Shown: one piece after another, positions 23,368 to 34,430 of the stretch
Layout of the letters: the number at the start of each line of letters is the position of its first letter
Position numbering within the stretch: position 1 is the first letter of the stretch
DNA from: Cheilinus undulatus
Lineage: Eukaryota; Chordata; Actinopteri; Labriformes; Labridae
Length of the DNA stretch: 64,000 nucleotides
Reading direction: 5' to 3'
Assembly: GCF_018320785.1 (NCBI RefSeq)
Contig: NC_054882.1
Coordinates: 23,378,719-23,442,718 of the forward strand
The notes under the pieces: generated by a model
Databases searched by the model: none
The model's input: the letters and a program-made list of their open reading frames with translations, nothing else
Told to the model about the DNA's origin: nothing
Translations under genes and position numbers: made by a program

Positions 23368-23748
23368 TGTGGTGGGAATTTCTAAAAAAGACAGGAGAAT
23401 TTAGACACAACAATCAGCAGGAAAAACTCTGGGTTTTATTCACACCTGCAGGAGGACACACCAATCCCCAAACAGTCCTCTTACAACACAGGTCATAAAA
23501 TAGGTTGTAAAATAACTGACCCCCTCTGGGCCCTAAACCTCTAGGTTGGGGGTCCTCTTCAGCCTCAAGATAAGACCAAACACAAATAGCACATCCATAA
23601 ATAAGAGGTAGAAGACTGCTCCTTTAGTTAAACTTCCTCAAGAGGTGAAAACCTGGTCAGACATAGTTTTCGATACCCTCAAGACAAGGCAAAGGTTTAG
23701 GTTGGGTAAATACAAGGTTACAAGTTTCAAACGTAATTTCCCATTACA
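23368..23748 (-). mobile_element. solo LTR of an LTR retroelement
   Basis: The 381-bp unit starts TGTGGTGGGAA and ends TTCCCATTACA (TG...CA with a short imperfect inverted terminus). It is flanked by perfect 5-bp direct repeats GTGGC at 23363-23367 and 23749-23753. On the minus strand an AATAAA lies in the last quarter, which sets the orientation. No internal gag-pol follows, so this is a recombined solo LTR. Confidence 0.75.
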
Positions 23749-23753
23749 GTGGC

Positions 23754-25269
23754 ACAGTGAAGGCCACACCCTCCAGTGAAAAGTCACTGATTTTTGCACA
23801 ATGCTGAAGCAACAATTTTAGGCATTTCTGACACATATTTAACACGATATCTTCAAAGACCTTACTGTAATGTTTCCTGTCACCACTAGAAGGTGCTGTG
23901 ATCTTTTCAAACATGTTACCATGAGTCTATCCAGGTAAAGACCTCCTTTCTGTTTTTAAGAAAGAGGGTCAGATTGGATGATGAACTTCCTGTTTTCAAA
24001 AAAAATGGCAAATTTGATGGCTTGCTGTGACCGTGCTCTTTGACTCATGAAAAAGGTTTTGATAACTTTTGATCATCAAGGTCTCCTCTAGCTTTTTACC
24101 AAAGATGGATGAATCGGACGAGTTCATGCATTTTGGTGTATTAGACCAAAACAATTGATCTCCTGCTAAAGTTAGGACACTGGCCAAAGAAGCTTAAATT
24201 TAGATCTTCCCAAGCTGCATTTGCACACAAAGTCTCAGAAACCTGCAACAGACAGGAGGGGGCTTATATTTTGAAATCGCATGAGGAAGCTACTGAGACT
24301 ATCTGGAACGGGTGTGTTAAAGACCTAGAAAATACAACAGTTTTGCAATGTCTGCCACATCTGAAAATTTGAATGATTTTTAAACATGAGTAGGTACAAT
24401 GAAAGACAGAAAAGAAAAGAATGGACAACTTTGCAAACTCTTAAGGCCAGCTCAGTGTACGGGATTTTTTTTTATTTCAGGATGGCACTATGGCAGACAC
24501 TACAAAAAATGAAAAATAAATTGGCCACACAAGTGTGATATCACTGCAGGTTAATGCAACAATTATGACCAAGTACCTCGTACAACTCAACTTTAATAAA
24601 ACCATAATATCCTTATAAATCCATCCATCCATTTACTATTACTGCGTATCCCCTTAGGGGCGTCAATAAGATTATGATGGAGGACAATAACGAGAAATCT
24701 ATGTTTGGTCTCAGACTTCACACCGTCTGACGTTGATTCCAGTTCACACGCCTAGTTTCTGTTTCATCTTTAGTAGTCATTTTTTGTCATTGAAGGTTTT
24801 GTCAAGAAACCATTCTTCAATTTACGTAACACATTGTCCTCAAATCAAGTATGACTGAAAAAGTCAAGCACTATTCTAGATGCTCAAATTGTTGACTTGG
24901 AAAGTGGCAACTCTTGGAAAAGAAAAGGTACCTGCATTTATCACCAGCAAAACTGGAACATAAATAAAAACTTAAGATGACTTCCTTTAAATACTATGAG
25001 GCACATTATCTATTTAAATATCAAGCATTACATCTAACCAAAACCTAAAGGACAGACACCATCAGCCAACAATTCTGTGTTTACCATAGCCAATAACTGA
25101 ATGTTTTGTTTCTTTATCTGCATGTGTTATGGAACATCCTTTTTCTTTTTTAATAGGGTATTTAATAAGGTATTTGTTTGTTGTTGAAGGATATGTACAG
25201 GCTGGTTGAATTTTTCTTTTATACAAAACATAACCTGATGTGCCGGACAGACTGCTTCATTTATCAATT
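23754..25269. other. intergenic, nothing recognised
   Basis: This is AT-rich sequence. A short CATCCATCCATTTAC word at 24619 may be a trace of the repeat at 22293. No gene is supported. Confidence 0.4.
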
Positions 25270-25560
25270 GCATAGGATATATTTCACATTCATCTGGGAG
25301 ACCTCTCATACAAAGTATTTGGGAAGAGCAGGACCTTTAAAAAATATATCGGAAGGTGAGTGAACGAAACTTCTGTCTGCCACATTCATGACAGGCCAAT
25401 CAGAGCAATAAGAGTAAATGAGGTAGACATACACAGTTCTACAGCTGTACAGGCAATCGCTGAACGGCGGACCATGAAGGTGGCTAAAATTCATGCGAAA
25501 GCTCATTGTAAAACGAGCAAAAACATCTTCTCTGCTAAGATAAGCATGTGGCTCTTTGCT
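25270..25560 (-). repeat. diverged copy of the hairpin-ended repeat family
   Basis: In reverse orientation it matches the 3' part of the copies at 37590-37815 and 49370-49826: TTGCTCTGATTGGCC, then GACAGAA, CCCAAATACTTTGTATGAGA and CCCAGATGAATGTG. The terminal hairpin is degraded. Confidence 0.55.
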
Positions 25561-26967
25561 CTTGTTTTAATAAAACATACCCATACCCATAAAGTTATCT
25601 TTAACATCTCTAACATTAGCTAAAGTTAGCCTAATGCTAGCTCCTAGCTGCGGTGTTCGTTGTCTCACATTGTTTGTTGGGAGTTCATTGGCATTGTTTG
25701 TTCTAGTTTTATTCTTTGGTGATCGTACATCATTGTTAGCTGTTGTCCATGGGCCCTAGTTAAACTAACGTTAACTTCTGGAGCTTAGCTTCATTAACTT
25801 ATCTGTAATAGTCGAGATAAACGTTGGCAAACGTTATGCTGAATGATTCAATGTAAATATACTATAGCACCAAACTAACGGAGAGACACTCTTGGTAAAG
25901 ATGGTAAAAAGGCCGTTATTTTTTTCTCATATTCTTGGTCAAAAACCTTAACTTCAGTGGTCTTTTGATGCTGATCCTCTATCTTGTGGTCTGAGGTTGT
26001 GATGGAAATGAGATGCAGTTTATCACGTTTGTACTGGGACCTGTAAATTTTGGCTTGTAACTGAAGCTTTTTATTGACCTTCTCGACAATAAAATGATTA
26101 ATATATCCCCCCAATACATAGTTTAGACCCTTTTGGTGACTTCTAGATGATATGTGATCTTTCTGTCTCCAAAAATCATCAATGCCTCCTGTGAAATGTC
26201 TCCTACTGTGACAACTGCAATAGCGTCTGTCACTGAATGTTCATTGTTTGTCCGAGTAAGTGGAGGGGGCGTGGCTTAGCCACAGGTCAATTTGAGATCA
26301 AGGGGCAGGCTAATAGCACGAGCACTTTCATGCTTTCATCCATTCAGGTTGTAGCATTTTCTTAAATCTGAGACGATCATCTTCCTCGTGAGTGGATGTG
26401 GCTTCAGCTCATTTGACCCACATGCCCACACCATCCTAGAGCAGATTTTACTGCTTAAAGTGTAAGTGAACCCCCAGCTCAAAGCTAACTCCGCCCACTT
26501 CAGGATTTCAAAAAATGCACAGAAAGTGGGCAGTTTGGTTCTGAGAAGAGGGAGGGGAAACAGATGTTTTTAGTTGTTTTTCTTTTTCAAAGGACGGGTT
26601 TCCCAAATGAAGCGGAAGTGACATAACGTTGGATGGGTAAGCCCATTTCCGTGTTTCTCACTGGCGAACAAATCCATTTGGCGTACCAGGTTAGGAGTGA
26701 CAGTGACTTGCATTCTGATTTTATTTACATCGACACAGTGTCCCAACTTTTTGGGAACTTGGGCTGTAAACATTTCTCTTAGCAGCTAGAAAATACTGTC
26801 CTTCATAATAAGGGAATTCTACTTTTATTGGAAAGGACAAATGATTGTTAAAATGTTAAACTTATGTTCTTGAATCTTCGGCTTATAAATGAAGAAGCCC
26901 TCATCTCTACTCAACACCTCCTTAAAAACACATTTTCCACCTTCCCCTGTTTGTTTGGTCTCTGCAG
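25561..26967. other. intergenic sequence upstream of kinase-like remnant
   Basis: No kinase N-lobe exon could be found here. Around 26585-26690 a further decayed piece of the hairpin repeat family is visible (CAAATCCATTTGGCGTACCA). It is joined near 26740 to CAGTGTCCCAACTTTTTGGG, an end typical of a Tc1/mariner element. Confidence 0.4.
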
Positions 26968-29390
26968 CTGCTGGTGGCTTTGGACACCTTGAAGGGTCTT
27001 GGTGTTATTCATGGTGACATCAAACCTGATAACATCACGTTGGTTGCCCATCACAACCAACCCAATAAAATCAAATTAATTGACTTTGGCATTGCTGTGA
27101 AAGCTTTAGAAGCCGTGCCTTGGCAGGAGATACAGCCAATCGGATATAGGTTTGTTACCATGTAGACATGCCACACAGCTTGACTTTGGTTTTTTAAAGC
27201 TCCTCTGCATATTTTACCTTCTTTGTCTTCTGTCTCTCCTCCTCAGAGCTCCAGAAGTCGCCCTGGGCCTGCCTTCCAATGAGGCTGCAGATGTCTGGGT
27301 TGGATGTGTACTAGCCTTCCTGTACCTCAGAAATAACCCGTTTCCAGTGCACTGTGAATACCAAATGGTAAGTCATTGACCTTAGATGTAGTGGTCACTT
27401 TATGCAGAATAGTCCTCTGATGTGATTGTGTTGACTTTGTGTGCAGATGAAGTGCCTGGAGGAGGTTTTTGGTCAACCTGATGACAGCCAGCTTCTTGTA
27501 GCGATTTTCACCAAGAAGTTCTTCTGTGAGGATGAAGAGGATCCTCTAACATGGAGGCTGCTGGTACAGTATTTTCTTGTTTGTTTGACAAATCTAAGTC
27601 CTTAGACGATTTGGTTCTGATTGATGTTTTCTTTACTCAGACTCCAGAAGAATTTGAAATTATCAATGAGGTGAAGCCAAAGCAGAGAGGCAGAAACGTC
27701 AATCTGCCTAACTCTCTGCTGAATGTGCGTACTCTCTGAGCTTAGACACTAAAACATGGAGCAGCATTACACCCTGACAGCACATGAGCATCACATATTT
27801 ATTTTTGTATTTAATTTGTAATTCCTCTACATTGGAAGCAAAGTTAACCAGAGTCAAATTCCTTGTTGCATAAGCATACTTGGCTGATTCTGATGACTTA
27901 CTAACATCAACTGAAGTGACTATTTCATTGAAATCCAATTTTTAAAAACAACGGACTCTGATCTGTTTCCCATTTCAGATTTACCTTTAAGGCAGTCCAG
28001 CTGAATTAGAAGACAGTAAGGCTTTTGTTGACTTCCTGAAAAAGCTGCTGCATCCTGATGGGGAGATGAGAATCTCTCCACGTGAGGCTTTGAGGCACCC
28101 ATAGGTTATGATATCTCACTTTGGCCAGAACCAAGACAGCAGAGCATAGGAAGTGAAACTCACTCCACTGCATGATGTGTGAAAACAGTTGGCATAATAT
28201 ATTAGTCAGATTTAAATCAGACTTTCATACAAACATGTAAATGACAATCACTGAGACTGCACCAAGTCATTCTCAAACATGCTTTGATTTATAGTTAGGG
28301 GCTGGTACTTGTGCATGAATAAACCCCAACTACTTATTGAGCAGCAATAATGAATTAAGCAATGATGCTAGAGTTATAGCAGACACTTTTGCACTGTTGA
28401 GATGCACTGCAGAAAAGAAAATCTTTGCAACTTTTCAAAGTCTGAAATATGTATTTGCACATATATTTCTTAAATACAAGCAGTGAGTATACATCAATTT
28501 AGAAAAAAAACAATAAGTAGATTTCTTTTGCTGCATTAGCAGAATTTTTATAAATCTATTACAACCAATCCAGGCCTTTATCATTGTAGTTAAACATTAG
28601 CGACACCTTGAATTCCTCAAAGCGCACCGTTTCAGACCCACTGTATTAGACGACATGTTCCTGGATGGACTGATTAATTGATGGTCATCATTCTTCTTTC
28701 AGTCTGAAGGATTCCCAAACTTCAATGAGAGTCTGCATCTCAGAGGAACCAACAGACACGGTAAGAACCTCTGTGGCCTCCCATCCTGAGAGAGCACCAT
28801 CCCCTGGATGCTGTACCAACAATGACCACAATTCTGACGATGAGTTGGGCAAAGGAGATGAAGAAACATTAGCCTGTGTGGATAGGCCAACTTCAGAGGC
28901 ATCCTCCAATCATCCAGCTACTCAGTCTCCTGATGAGGGTGTTTGTTCCCTCTCCAGTGATGATGACGAGTCCTCTGAGGGAGAAATAAACCCTGTTACC
29001 CACCTTGGAGACACAGAAGTGTGGTCCTCTGGTCCTCTGATGAGGATCTGAAACGCCCTCTCAGAAAGAGGCCATCAAGTTTCGTGTTCTTCTAACACAA
29101 CTCAACAAGAAGATGCATTATCTTTAAATGAAGGAATATCTTCAGATGAAGATCTTTCTACACTCTTTAGTCAAGATACAGTTTCCTTGACTTCTATCAG
29201 AACACCACCAAGAGGGGACATCATTTATGAATCTGAAGATTCAGGATCCTCTTCCTCTGGTGGAGATTATTCTAAAAACTCCACAGACTCAGTGTCAGCC
29301 TCCCCTGGTCGGGGTAGAAAATACTGCATCCGAGGTTTCTTCAAGGGTATTGCTAATACCTTTTGCTGCTGCTTCCACACCAAGGACTGA
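26968..29390 (+). pseudogene. HIPK-like protein kinase copy, truncated and disrupted
   Basis: The exons resemble the C-lobe of the homeodomain-interacting protein kinase family that is expanded in teleosts. 26968-27149 has the catalytic loop HGDIKPDN and the DFG magnesium site (LIDFGIAVKA). 27247-27367 has the APE site (APEVALGLP). 27447-27563, 27641-27724 and 27979-28103 continue to LKKLLHPDGEMRISPREAL. The last one begins I-Y-L-stop (TAA at 27988) and ends HP-stop (TAG at 28102) where HPF is usual. A Ser/Asp-rich tail follows at 28703-29390 in two frames and ends in a cysteine cluster near GIANTFCCCF. No N-lobe (glycine loop, VAIK lysine) was seen upstream. With two stops, a shifted tail and no ATP-binding half, this is best called a pseudogene. 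A real gene with unseen 5' exons and sequence errors is less likely. Confidence 0.75.
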
Positions 29391-29445
29391 AAACTTTTTA
29401 TAAACAACTGTCTCTTTTTTTTCTGTACTTTAAAAATGAACAATA

Positions 29446-29660
29446 ATGGGCGCGCAGATGGCCGAGTGGTTTAAGGCGATACCCATGTACGCCAATGGCC
29501 CGGGTTTGAATCCGTTCTGTGGCCCTTTACCACATGTCACTCCTCACTCTCCTCCCTGTTTCCAAGTCTATCCACTGTCCTTCCTCTATCTAATAGATAA
29601 GGAGCCCCTTAAGGGGCGTGGGAGAGAAAAATAAAAATGAGAGAAAAACTAAAAGTGATG
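29446..29660 (+). mobile_element. tRNA-derived SINE
   Basis: The head carries RNA polymerase III boxes: A box TGGCCGAGTGGTT at 29459 and B box GGTTTGAATCC at 29503, the spacing of a Leu/Ser-type tRNA. The fold is not a usable tRNA and an unrelated body follows (GTGGCCCTTTACCACATGTC and a CTCTCC stretch), ending in an A-rich tail. This is the layout of fish tRNA-derived SINEs. Confidence 0.75.
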
Positions 29661-29712
29661 ATGGATTTCTTTTTTTTTTTTTTAAATATGATGGTGGGGA
29701 TTTTTTTTTTAA

Positions 29713-30240
29713 TTAATTAAAAAAAAAATTGAAACAGTTTGTGCAAAAGCAGATTGAAATCATAGACATAATATGTACGGTGATTGAGGGTTTTTGTAAA
29801 TGTGATGATCCTCTGCTGAGTTGTTCTGGCGGAAAGGCTGCATCTGTGAATATCTTTATAACTTTACCTAAGTTTGAAATTGGCCTTGAATGAAAAGATA
29901 TTAAATCCGTGGTTAAGCGCAGGCATGCTTTCCATATTAGCGAAAGGCAGTTGAATAGATTTTTGGTTTTGTGTCTCTCGTCGTAACACTTGGATCTGGT
30001 GGACCTGGTCAAATTCATTAGCAACCAGTTGTAATCCTCTGGACAGCTGCAGGGGTACAGATGAGTGTGTGCCGAATGTTGTGTAGGTATTAAGCCATTT
30101 GACCTTCCTTGAAAAGCCACCAATGCTCCCATTGATACATATTCCATAAGGCTTCAGTTTATCGTATGATTCCAAGTGCCAGATGAAGTGAGCTCTTTTT
30201 ACAAAGTAGTTTTGTCTTCTTAAATGGCTCACTTGTCTTA
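29713..30240 (-). pseudogene. integrase-core (rve-like) domain fragment
   Basis: The minus strand encodes RAHFIWHLESYDKLKPYGIC followed by INGSIGGFSRKVKWLNTY, which resembles the 'W-H-x-D-x-x-x-K-L-x-x-(F/Y)-G' and 'G-x-I-D-G-x-S-R' blocks of integrase-core proteins common in fish genomes. Both expected aspartates are changed (to E and G). A frameshift follows near 30085. It is a dead fragment of an unidentified mobile gene. Confidence 0.45.
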
Positions 30241-30792
30241 ATAATAAATGCCCTCTGGATCCATCTATTTCAAACCCATTTACTTACTCAGAGACCATCC
30301 AGCATCATGAAGTGCTTTAATGCAGACTCTTTCATTTTTGAGTGAGCTCTCCACATTTTACCATTTTGAACAGGAATGAGGAATTTCAAACTGAATTCAC
30401 CTTTTTATACCCAAATTTGAGCCGGCTCACTGGGCTTGTTTGAGAAGTCAGAAATTACTGAAGCATAACATTCAACCACTAAAACTCATTTTTCTATTCA
30501 GGAATGCAAGTAAATAACTATAATTTGACATATTAATCAAGAAATAATAATGTTCTTTACCATTTTTTCAGGTTTTTTTGTGAATCAGTAAATTTGAAAA
30601 TTCATGGATAACAATAAAAATCATATTTTACCATTAAAAATATCACTTGGGTTAAAGAGCTTCTACATATTGGTGTATTAACCCTTGCAGAAACATAAAA
30701 AACAATTCTGGTTATTACCGATGCTGTTAATTTAGGGCAGCTGTGGCATAAACCTTACTTTGGGTGGTGGTCTAATAAATTTGTTAAGCACT
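30240..30792. repeat. AT-rich tract ending like a Tc1-type terminus
   Basis: The end TGGTCTAATAAATTTGTTAA followed by GCACTGTATGTA resembles the terminal repeat of a fish Tc1-like element. The opposite end was not found. Confidence 0.35.
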
Positions 30793-30795
30793 GTA

Positions 30796-30800
<5 letters not shown>

Positions 30801-30849
<49 letters not shown>
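30801..30849. repeat. (AT)n microsatellite
   Basis: About 24 perfect AT units. It abuts and interrupts the integrase gene of the gypsy copy. Confidence 0.95.
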
Positions 30850-30854
<5 letters not shown>

Positions 30855-31938
30855 CCACTGGCGTGTTTCTGTATTTGAGCAGACTGAGATATGGATCCTT
30901 CCTGTCCACATGAGCTTTGTCCATTAATGCCTTCGCTGTTTGCACCATCTTTTCAGCTAGGCCATTACTCTGGGGGTAATAGGGACTTGATGTAATGTGC
31001 TTGAACTCCCAGGTTTTGGCAAATGACTCAAACTCAGCTGATGCATACTGAGGCCCGTTGTCTAATATGACTGTTTCTGCAATGCCATGTCTTGCGAATA
31101 CAGCCTTCAGTTTCTTTATTACTGCTGCTGCTGCAGTGCTGTGCAGTCTGTCCAATTCAAAGAAACGGCTGTAGTAGTCGACGGTGACCAGGTAATTTCC
31201 CCCGTTCCAGGTGAATATGTCAGAACCCACTACTTGCCACGGCCTGTCTGGGATGCGGTGGGGTATCACGGGCTCTTTGGTGTTTGATGGACGGCGCTCC
31301 TGACATGTGGGGCAGCGTCCGACGATGTCCTCTATGTTCTTGGACATCCCTGGCCAGAACATAATGTCGCAAGCTCTCTGTTTGCTCTTTTCAATGCCCA
31401 TGTGTCCTGAATGGATTTTTTCGAGCATTTTCCTTCTGAGACTGCTTGGGATAATTATCTTCTCTCCTTTGAAGAGGATTTCTGATAGCTCGTCTCTGTG
31501 GTTCCAAAATTCACACACGCTCTGAGGACAGTGTACTCTCCTTTCAGGCCACCCGTCCTGAATGATTTTTCTCAACTTTACGAGCTGCTTATCTGTCTCA
31601 GTCTCAATCTGAATTTCTCTCAGTCTAGTGTCACTCATTGGGATGCTGCTGCACACAGTGTGTATTTACATATTCAGTCCCTCACTGATGTTGGTGTCCT
31701 GAGAGGTGAGTGACTTCCTTGAGAGTGTGTCAGTGACAGGTATTTCTTTACCTGGGCGGTGAGTAATGGTGAAGTCATATTTCTGCAGCTGGAGGATCAT
31801 TCTCTGTAGCCTTGGCGGGGCTGCAGCTAGTGGCTTCTTCATGATGGACTCCAGGGGTTTGTGGTCGGATTCCACATGGACGTGTCGGCCATATGCATAC
31901 TGATGGAAGCGTTTGAAGCCAAACAGGATAGCATACAT
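30850..31938 (-). pseudogene. gypsy pol, RNase H end and integrase (truncated)
   Basis: RNase H ends with HVHVESDHKPLE and THRPGKEIPVTDTLSRK. The integrase has the HHCC zinc domain (IHSGHMGIEKSK, then CPTCQERRP) and the DDE residues in VGSDIFTW, ILDNGPQY and SNGLAEKMVQTAK. It breaks off after KYRNTP at the (AT)n tract. A stop separates the two frames near 31657. Confidence 0.8.
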
Positions 31939-31965
31939 CTCCTTCTCGATCTGTGCATAGTTAAT

Positions 31966-32888
31966 CTAGTGGTCTGTGAGAGATTTGGATGCGTAGCTTA
32001 TGGGCCTTCCTGCCTGCAGCAGAACGGCTCCAAGTCCATGTTTTGAGGCATCCACCTGTAGGCGGAGTTCTTTATCCGGGTTGAAGTACGCGAGAACTGG
32101 TCCTGGATCTCTGGTGATGACTTCTTTCATTTTTTGAAAAGCAGCATCATGCTGTTTGTCCCACAAGAACTCATTTGACTGCTTCAACAGCTGGCGCAGG
32201 GGTGCGTTGATCTCAGAGAGGCTGGGGGCGAACTTAGCAAGGTAGTTAACCATGCCTAACACAGTCTCTAGTTCTGCACAGCTCTTTGGTGGCTCCATCA
32301 TTTTTATGGCAGAGACCTTGGCTGGGTCTGGTTTGATGCCATCTGCTGAGAGGCGATGTCCAAAGTAGCTGACCTCTGTAGCTCCTATGGTGCTCTTCTC
32401 TGGGTTCAGCTGGACTCCTTTTTCACGTGATCGCTGTAACATGGCGCGTAAGTTCTTGTCATGTTCCTCTCTGGTTGTGCCATATATAAGGATGTCATCT
32501 ACAATTGCAACCACTCCATTGAGACCCTGATATGTCTCGTCGATTTTCCGTTGAAACTCATCCTGGGCAGAAATGATGCCAAATGGCAGGCGCAGAAAGC
32601 GGTAGCATCCAAATGGCGTGTTGAATGTCATGAGCTTTGAAGATTCCTCTGTCAGCTTGATTGCCCAGTATCCAGAACATCCAGTACGCTGAAGTAACGT
32701 GCACCTGCCAGCCTGGCAGTGATGTCCTCTAATGTTGGCAGAGGGTAATGGGGACGCTTGATTGCCTTATTGAGGTCTTTGGGGTCCAGGCAGACCCTGA
32801 GCCTGCCCATGTGCGCCTTCTTGACCACCACCAGCGCGTTAACCCACTCTGACGGCTCTGATACTTTGGCGATGAGAGCGGAGAGCAT
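31966..32888 (-). pseudogene. gypsy pol, reverse transcriptase and start of RNase H
   Basis: The fingers/palm motifs RVCLDPKDLNKAIKRPHYPL, FLRLPFGI and VAIVDDILIYG (catalytic VDD) are visible, then the thumb FGHRLSADGI and RNase H LQVDASKHGLGAVL. Frames change near 32640 and a TAG lies at 31965, so no continuous protein is made. Confidence 0.8.
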
Positions 32889-33618
32889 GGGGTATCCGTC
32901 TTGGTGGGCACACCACTGGTGTTGCAGCTGGATCGAGGTGGATGTTGCATTCTCCTGGAAATAGTCCTATTCCTTTGAAAATGTCTCCATATTCTGACAT
33001 GACGTTCTCTTTGTACACAGTTGCATTAACTGAAAGTACAAGTTTGATCAGGTCCAAATCCAGGCATGCCTTTAATCCAAGCACTGGTGGGGCTTGAGTA
33101 TCTACTGTGTGGAAGTCCAATATGATGCTGAGGTCTTTGAACTTGCACTCAAGAGAGCATGTGCTTTTCACTGACAATTGTTGTCCCCCATAGCCAGTCA
33201 GTCTTAATGTGGTGGGCTGCAGTTTGTCTTTCTGCTTCAGGCTGTGGTATTCGCTCAGGGGGATTACGTTCACCTGAGCACCAGTGTCCAATTTAAATCT
33301 CAACATTGTGCTCTGCTTTGGCATTTCAATGTCAGCATATGCTTTCCCACTGTCTGAAGCATGTCCTTTCTGTGTCACTGCATCAATAAATAGCTTATCT
33401 GACTCTCTGTCTGACGCCTGTTCCTTATCCACCACATGTATGGTTTTCCTTTTTGCATACTCTGGCAAAATGATTACATTTCCCGCATTTAGAGCATTGT
33501 TTACCTCTTGCTGGGCAGTTCTCCTTTTCTCTGTGTGCTTTATTTCCGCAGTAGCCGCAGTTTTTAGTGTGCCTCCGGTCCGTGTCACTGGTCCTGATGC
33601 TCCCCTGTGCTCTGTCAT
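32839..33618 (-). pseudogene. gypsy pol, protease segment
   Basis: The aspartic protease core FKLDTGAQVNVIPL holds the catalytic DTG. The frame overlaps gag at its start and continues through YGDIFKGIGLFPG, the linker before reverse transcriptase, before going out of frame near 32890. Confidence 0.75.
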
Positions 33619-34244
33619 GTTTGGGGCTTACCGCGGCTGCGGGGCTCTTTGCTGCGTGCCACCGCACTGCATGCACAGCCTGCTCGCGGGGGCCGTTTGA
33701 TGTGCCGCCACTGATGGTCCTCATCTGCGCTTGGGACAGTTCATGTGCTCTGGCAATGTCCACAGCTTTGTCCAGTGTCAGCTCCGAACCAACATTCAGA
33801 AGTTTTTTCCCTCACTTTGGCTGAGTATCCCAAACACAATGCGGTCTTGGACCATCTCCTCCTCATTGGCATATGCACAATCTTTCACAAGCAGCTTCAG
33901 CTCGGTGACGAACTGTTACAGTGTCTCGTTGTTGCCCTGTATTTTCTCATGAAACTTGTATCTTGCAAATATCGTGTTTTTCTTTGGCATCACATATTCC
34001 TCAAAGCGGTCGTGGTAAGTTTTTAACTTTTTCGCATTGTCCGCGGTGAGAGTCCATGTGTTAAAAATGTCTTTCCCTTTCTCTCCTATCCATAGCAGCA
34101 GGTAACTGCATTTCTGCTCTTCGCTTCTACTGCTGAGCGGGCTGGAGAACATGAGCTCCACATGGTGCTTAATTTTTTCCACTCACCCAGCAGGTTGGGC
34201 GACTCCCAATTTATATTCGGCGAGGGCACTCCAGCGATATCCAT
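33425..34244 (-). pseudogene. gypsy gag with zinc knuckles (broken)
   Basis: It starts MDIAGVPSPNINWESPNLLG at 34244 and shifts frame near 34180. Capsid-like sequence continues to the TAA at 33916, resumes, and shifts again near 33805. Two CCHC zinc knuckles follow near 33440-33550, the second being CSKCGKCNHFARVC. Gag packages the element's RNA. Confidence 0.75.
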
Positions 34245-34430
34245 ATCGTTTTTATTCTGACACCATGTCTTGTTTCCTCAGTGACGAGAAAGGATACCAG
34301 GACAAAGACTTTATGAGCTGCTAAAACTTTTATTGCATGTAGGAACTCCACTTTTCATACAGAGACAGCCCGCTCCCTCATTATTCATTCTTCTTCTACT
34401 GTTTACTTTCCAAGGACCCCTAGTGCCAAC

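Larger units (their letters stand above)
30850..34430 (-). mobile_element. Ty3/gypsy LTR retrotransposon, truncated and inactivated
   Basis: The order on the minus strand is: LTR remnant (34264-~34430, ending next to the primer-binding-type word TGGTGTCAGAA at 34253-34263); gag from 34244; zinc knuckles; protease; reverse transcriptase; RNase H; integrase. The order RT-RNaseH-IN is diagnostic of Ty3/gypsy. Breaks seen are a frameshift near 34180, an in-frame TAA at 33916, shifts near 33805 and 32840-32890 and 32640, and a TAG at 31965. The integrase stops at the (AT)n tract, so the C-terminal integrase part and the 3' LTR are absent. It is not functional. Confidence 0.85.

Noticed and set aside
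29446-29530. tRNA gene
   Set aside because: Pol III boxes are present but the cloverleaf is degenerate and an unrelated SINE body with an A-rich tail follows.
30784-30850. Repeated Ile-Tyr peptide
   Set aside because: It is a translation of the (AT)n microsatellite.
33284-33824. Plus-strand open frames of up to 138 codons
   Set aside because: Shadows of the gypsy gag-pol frames on the other strand.
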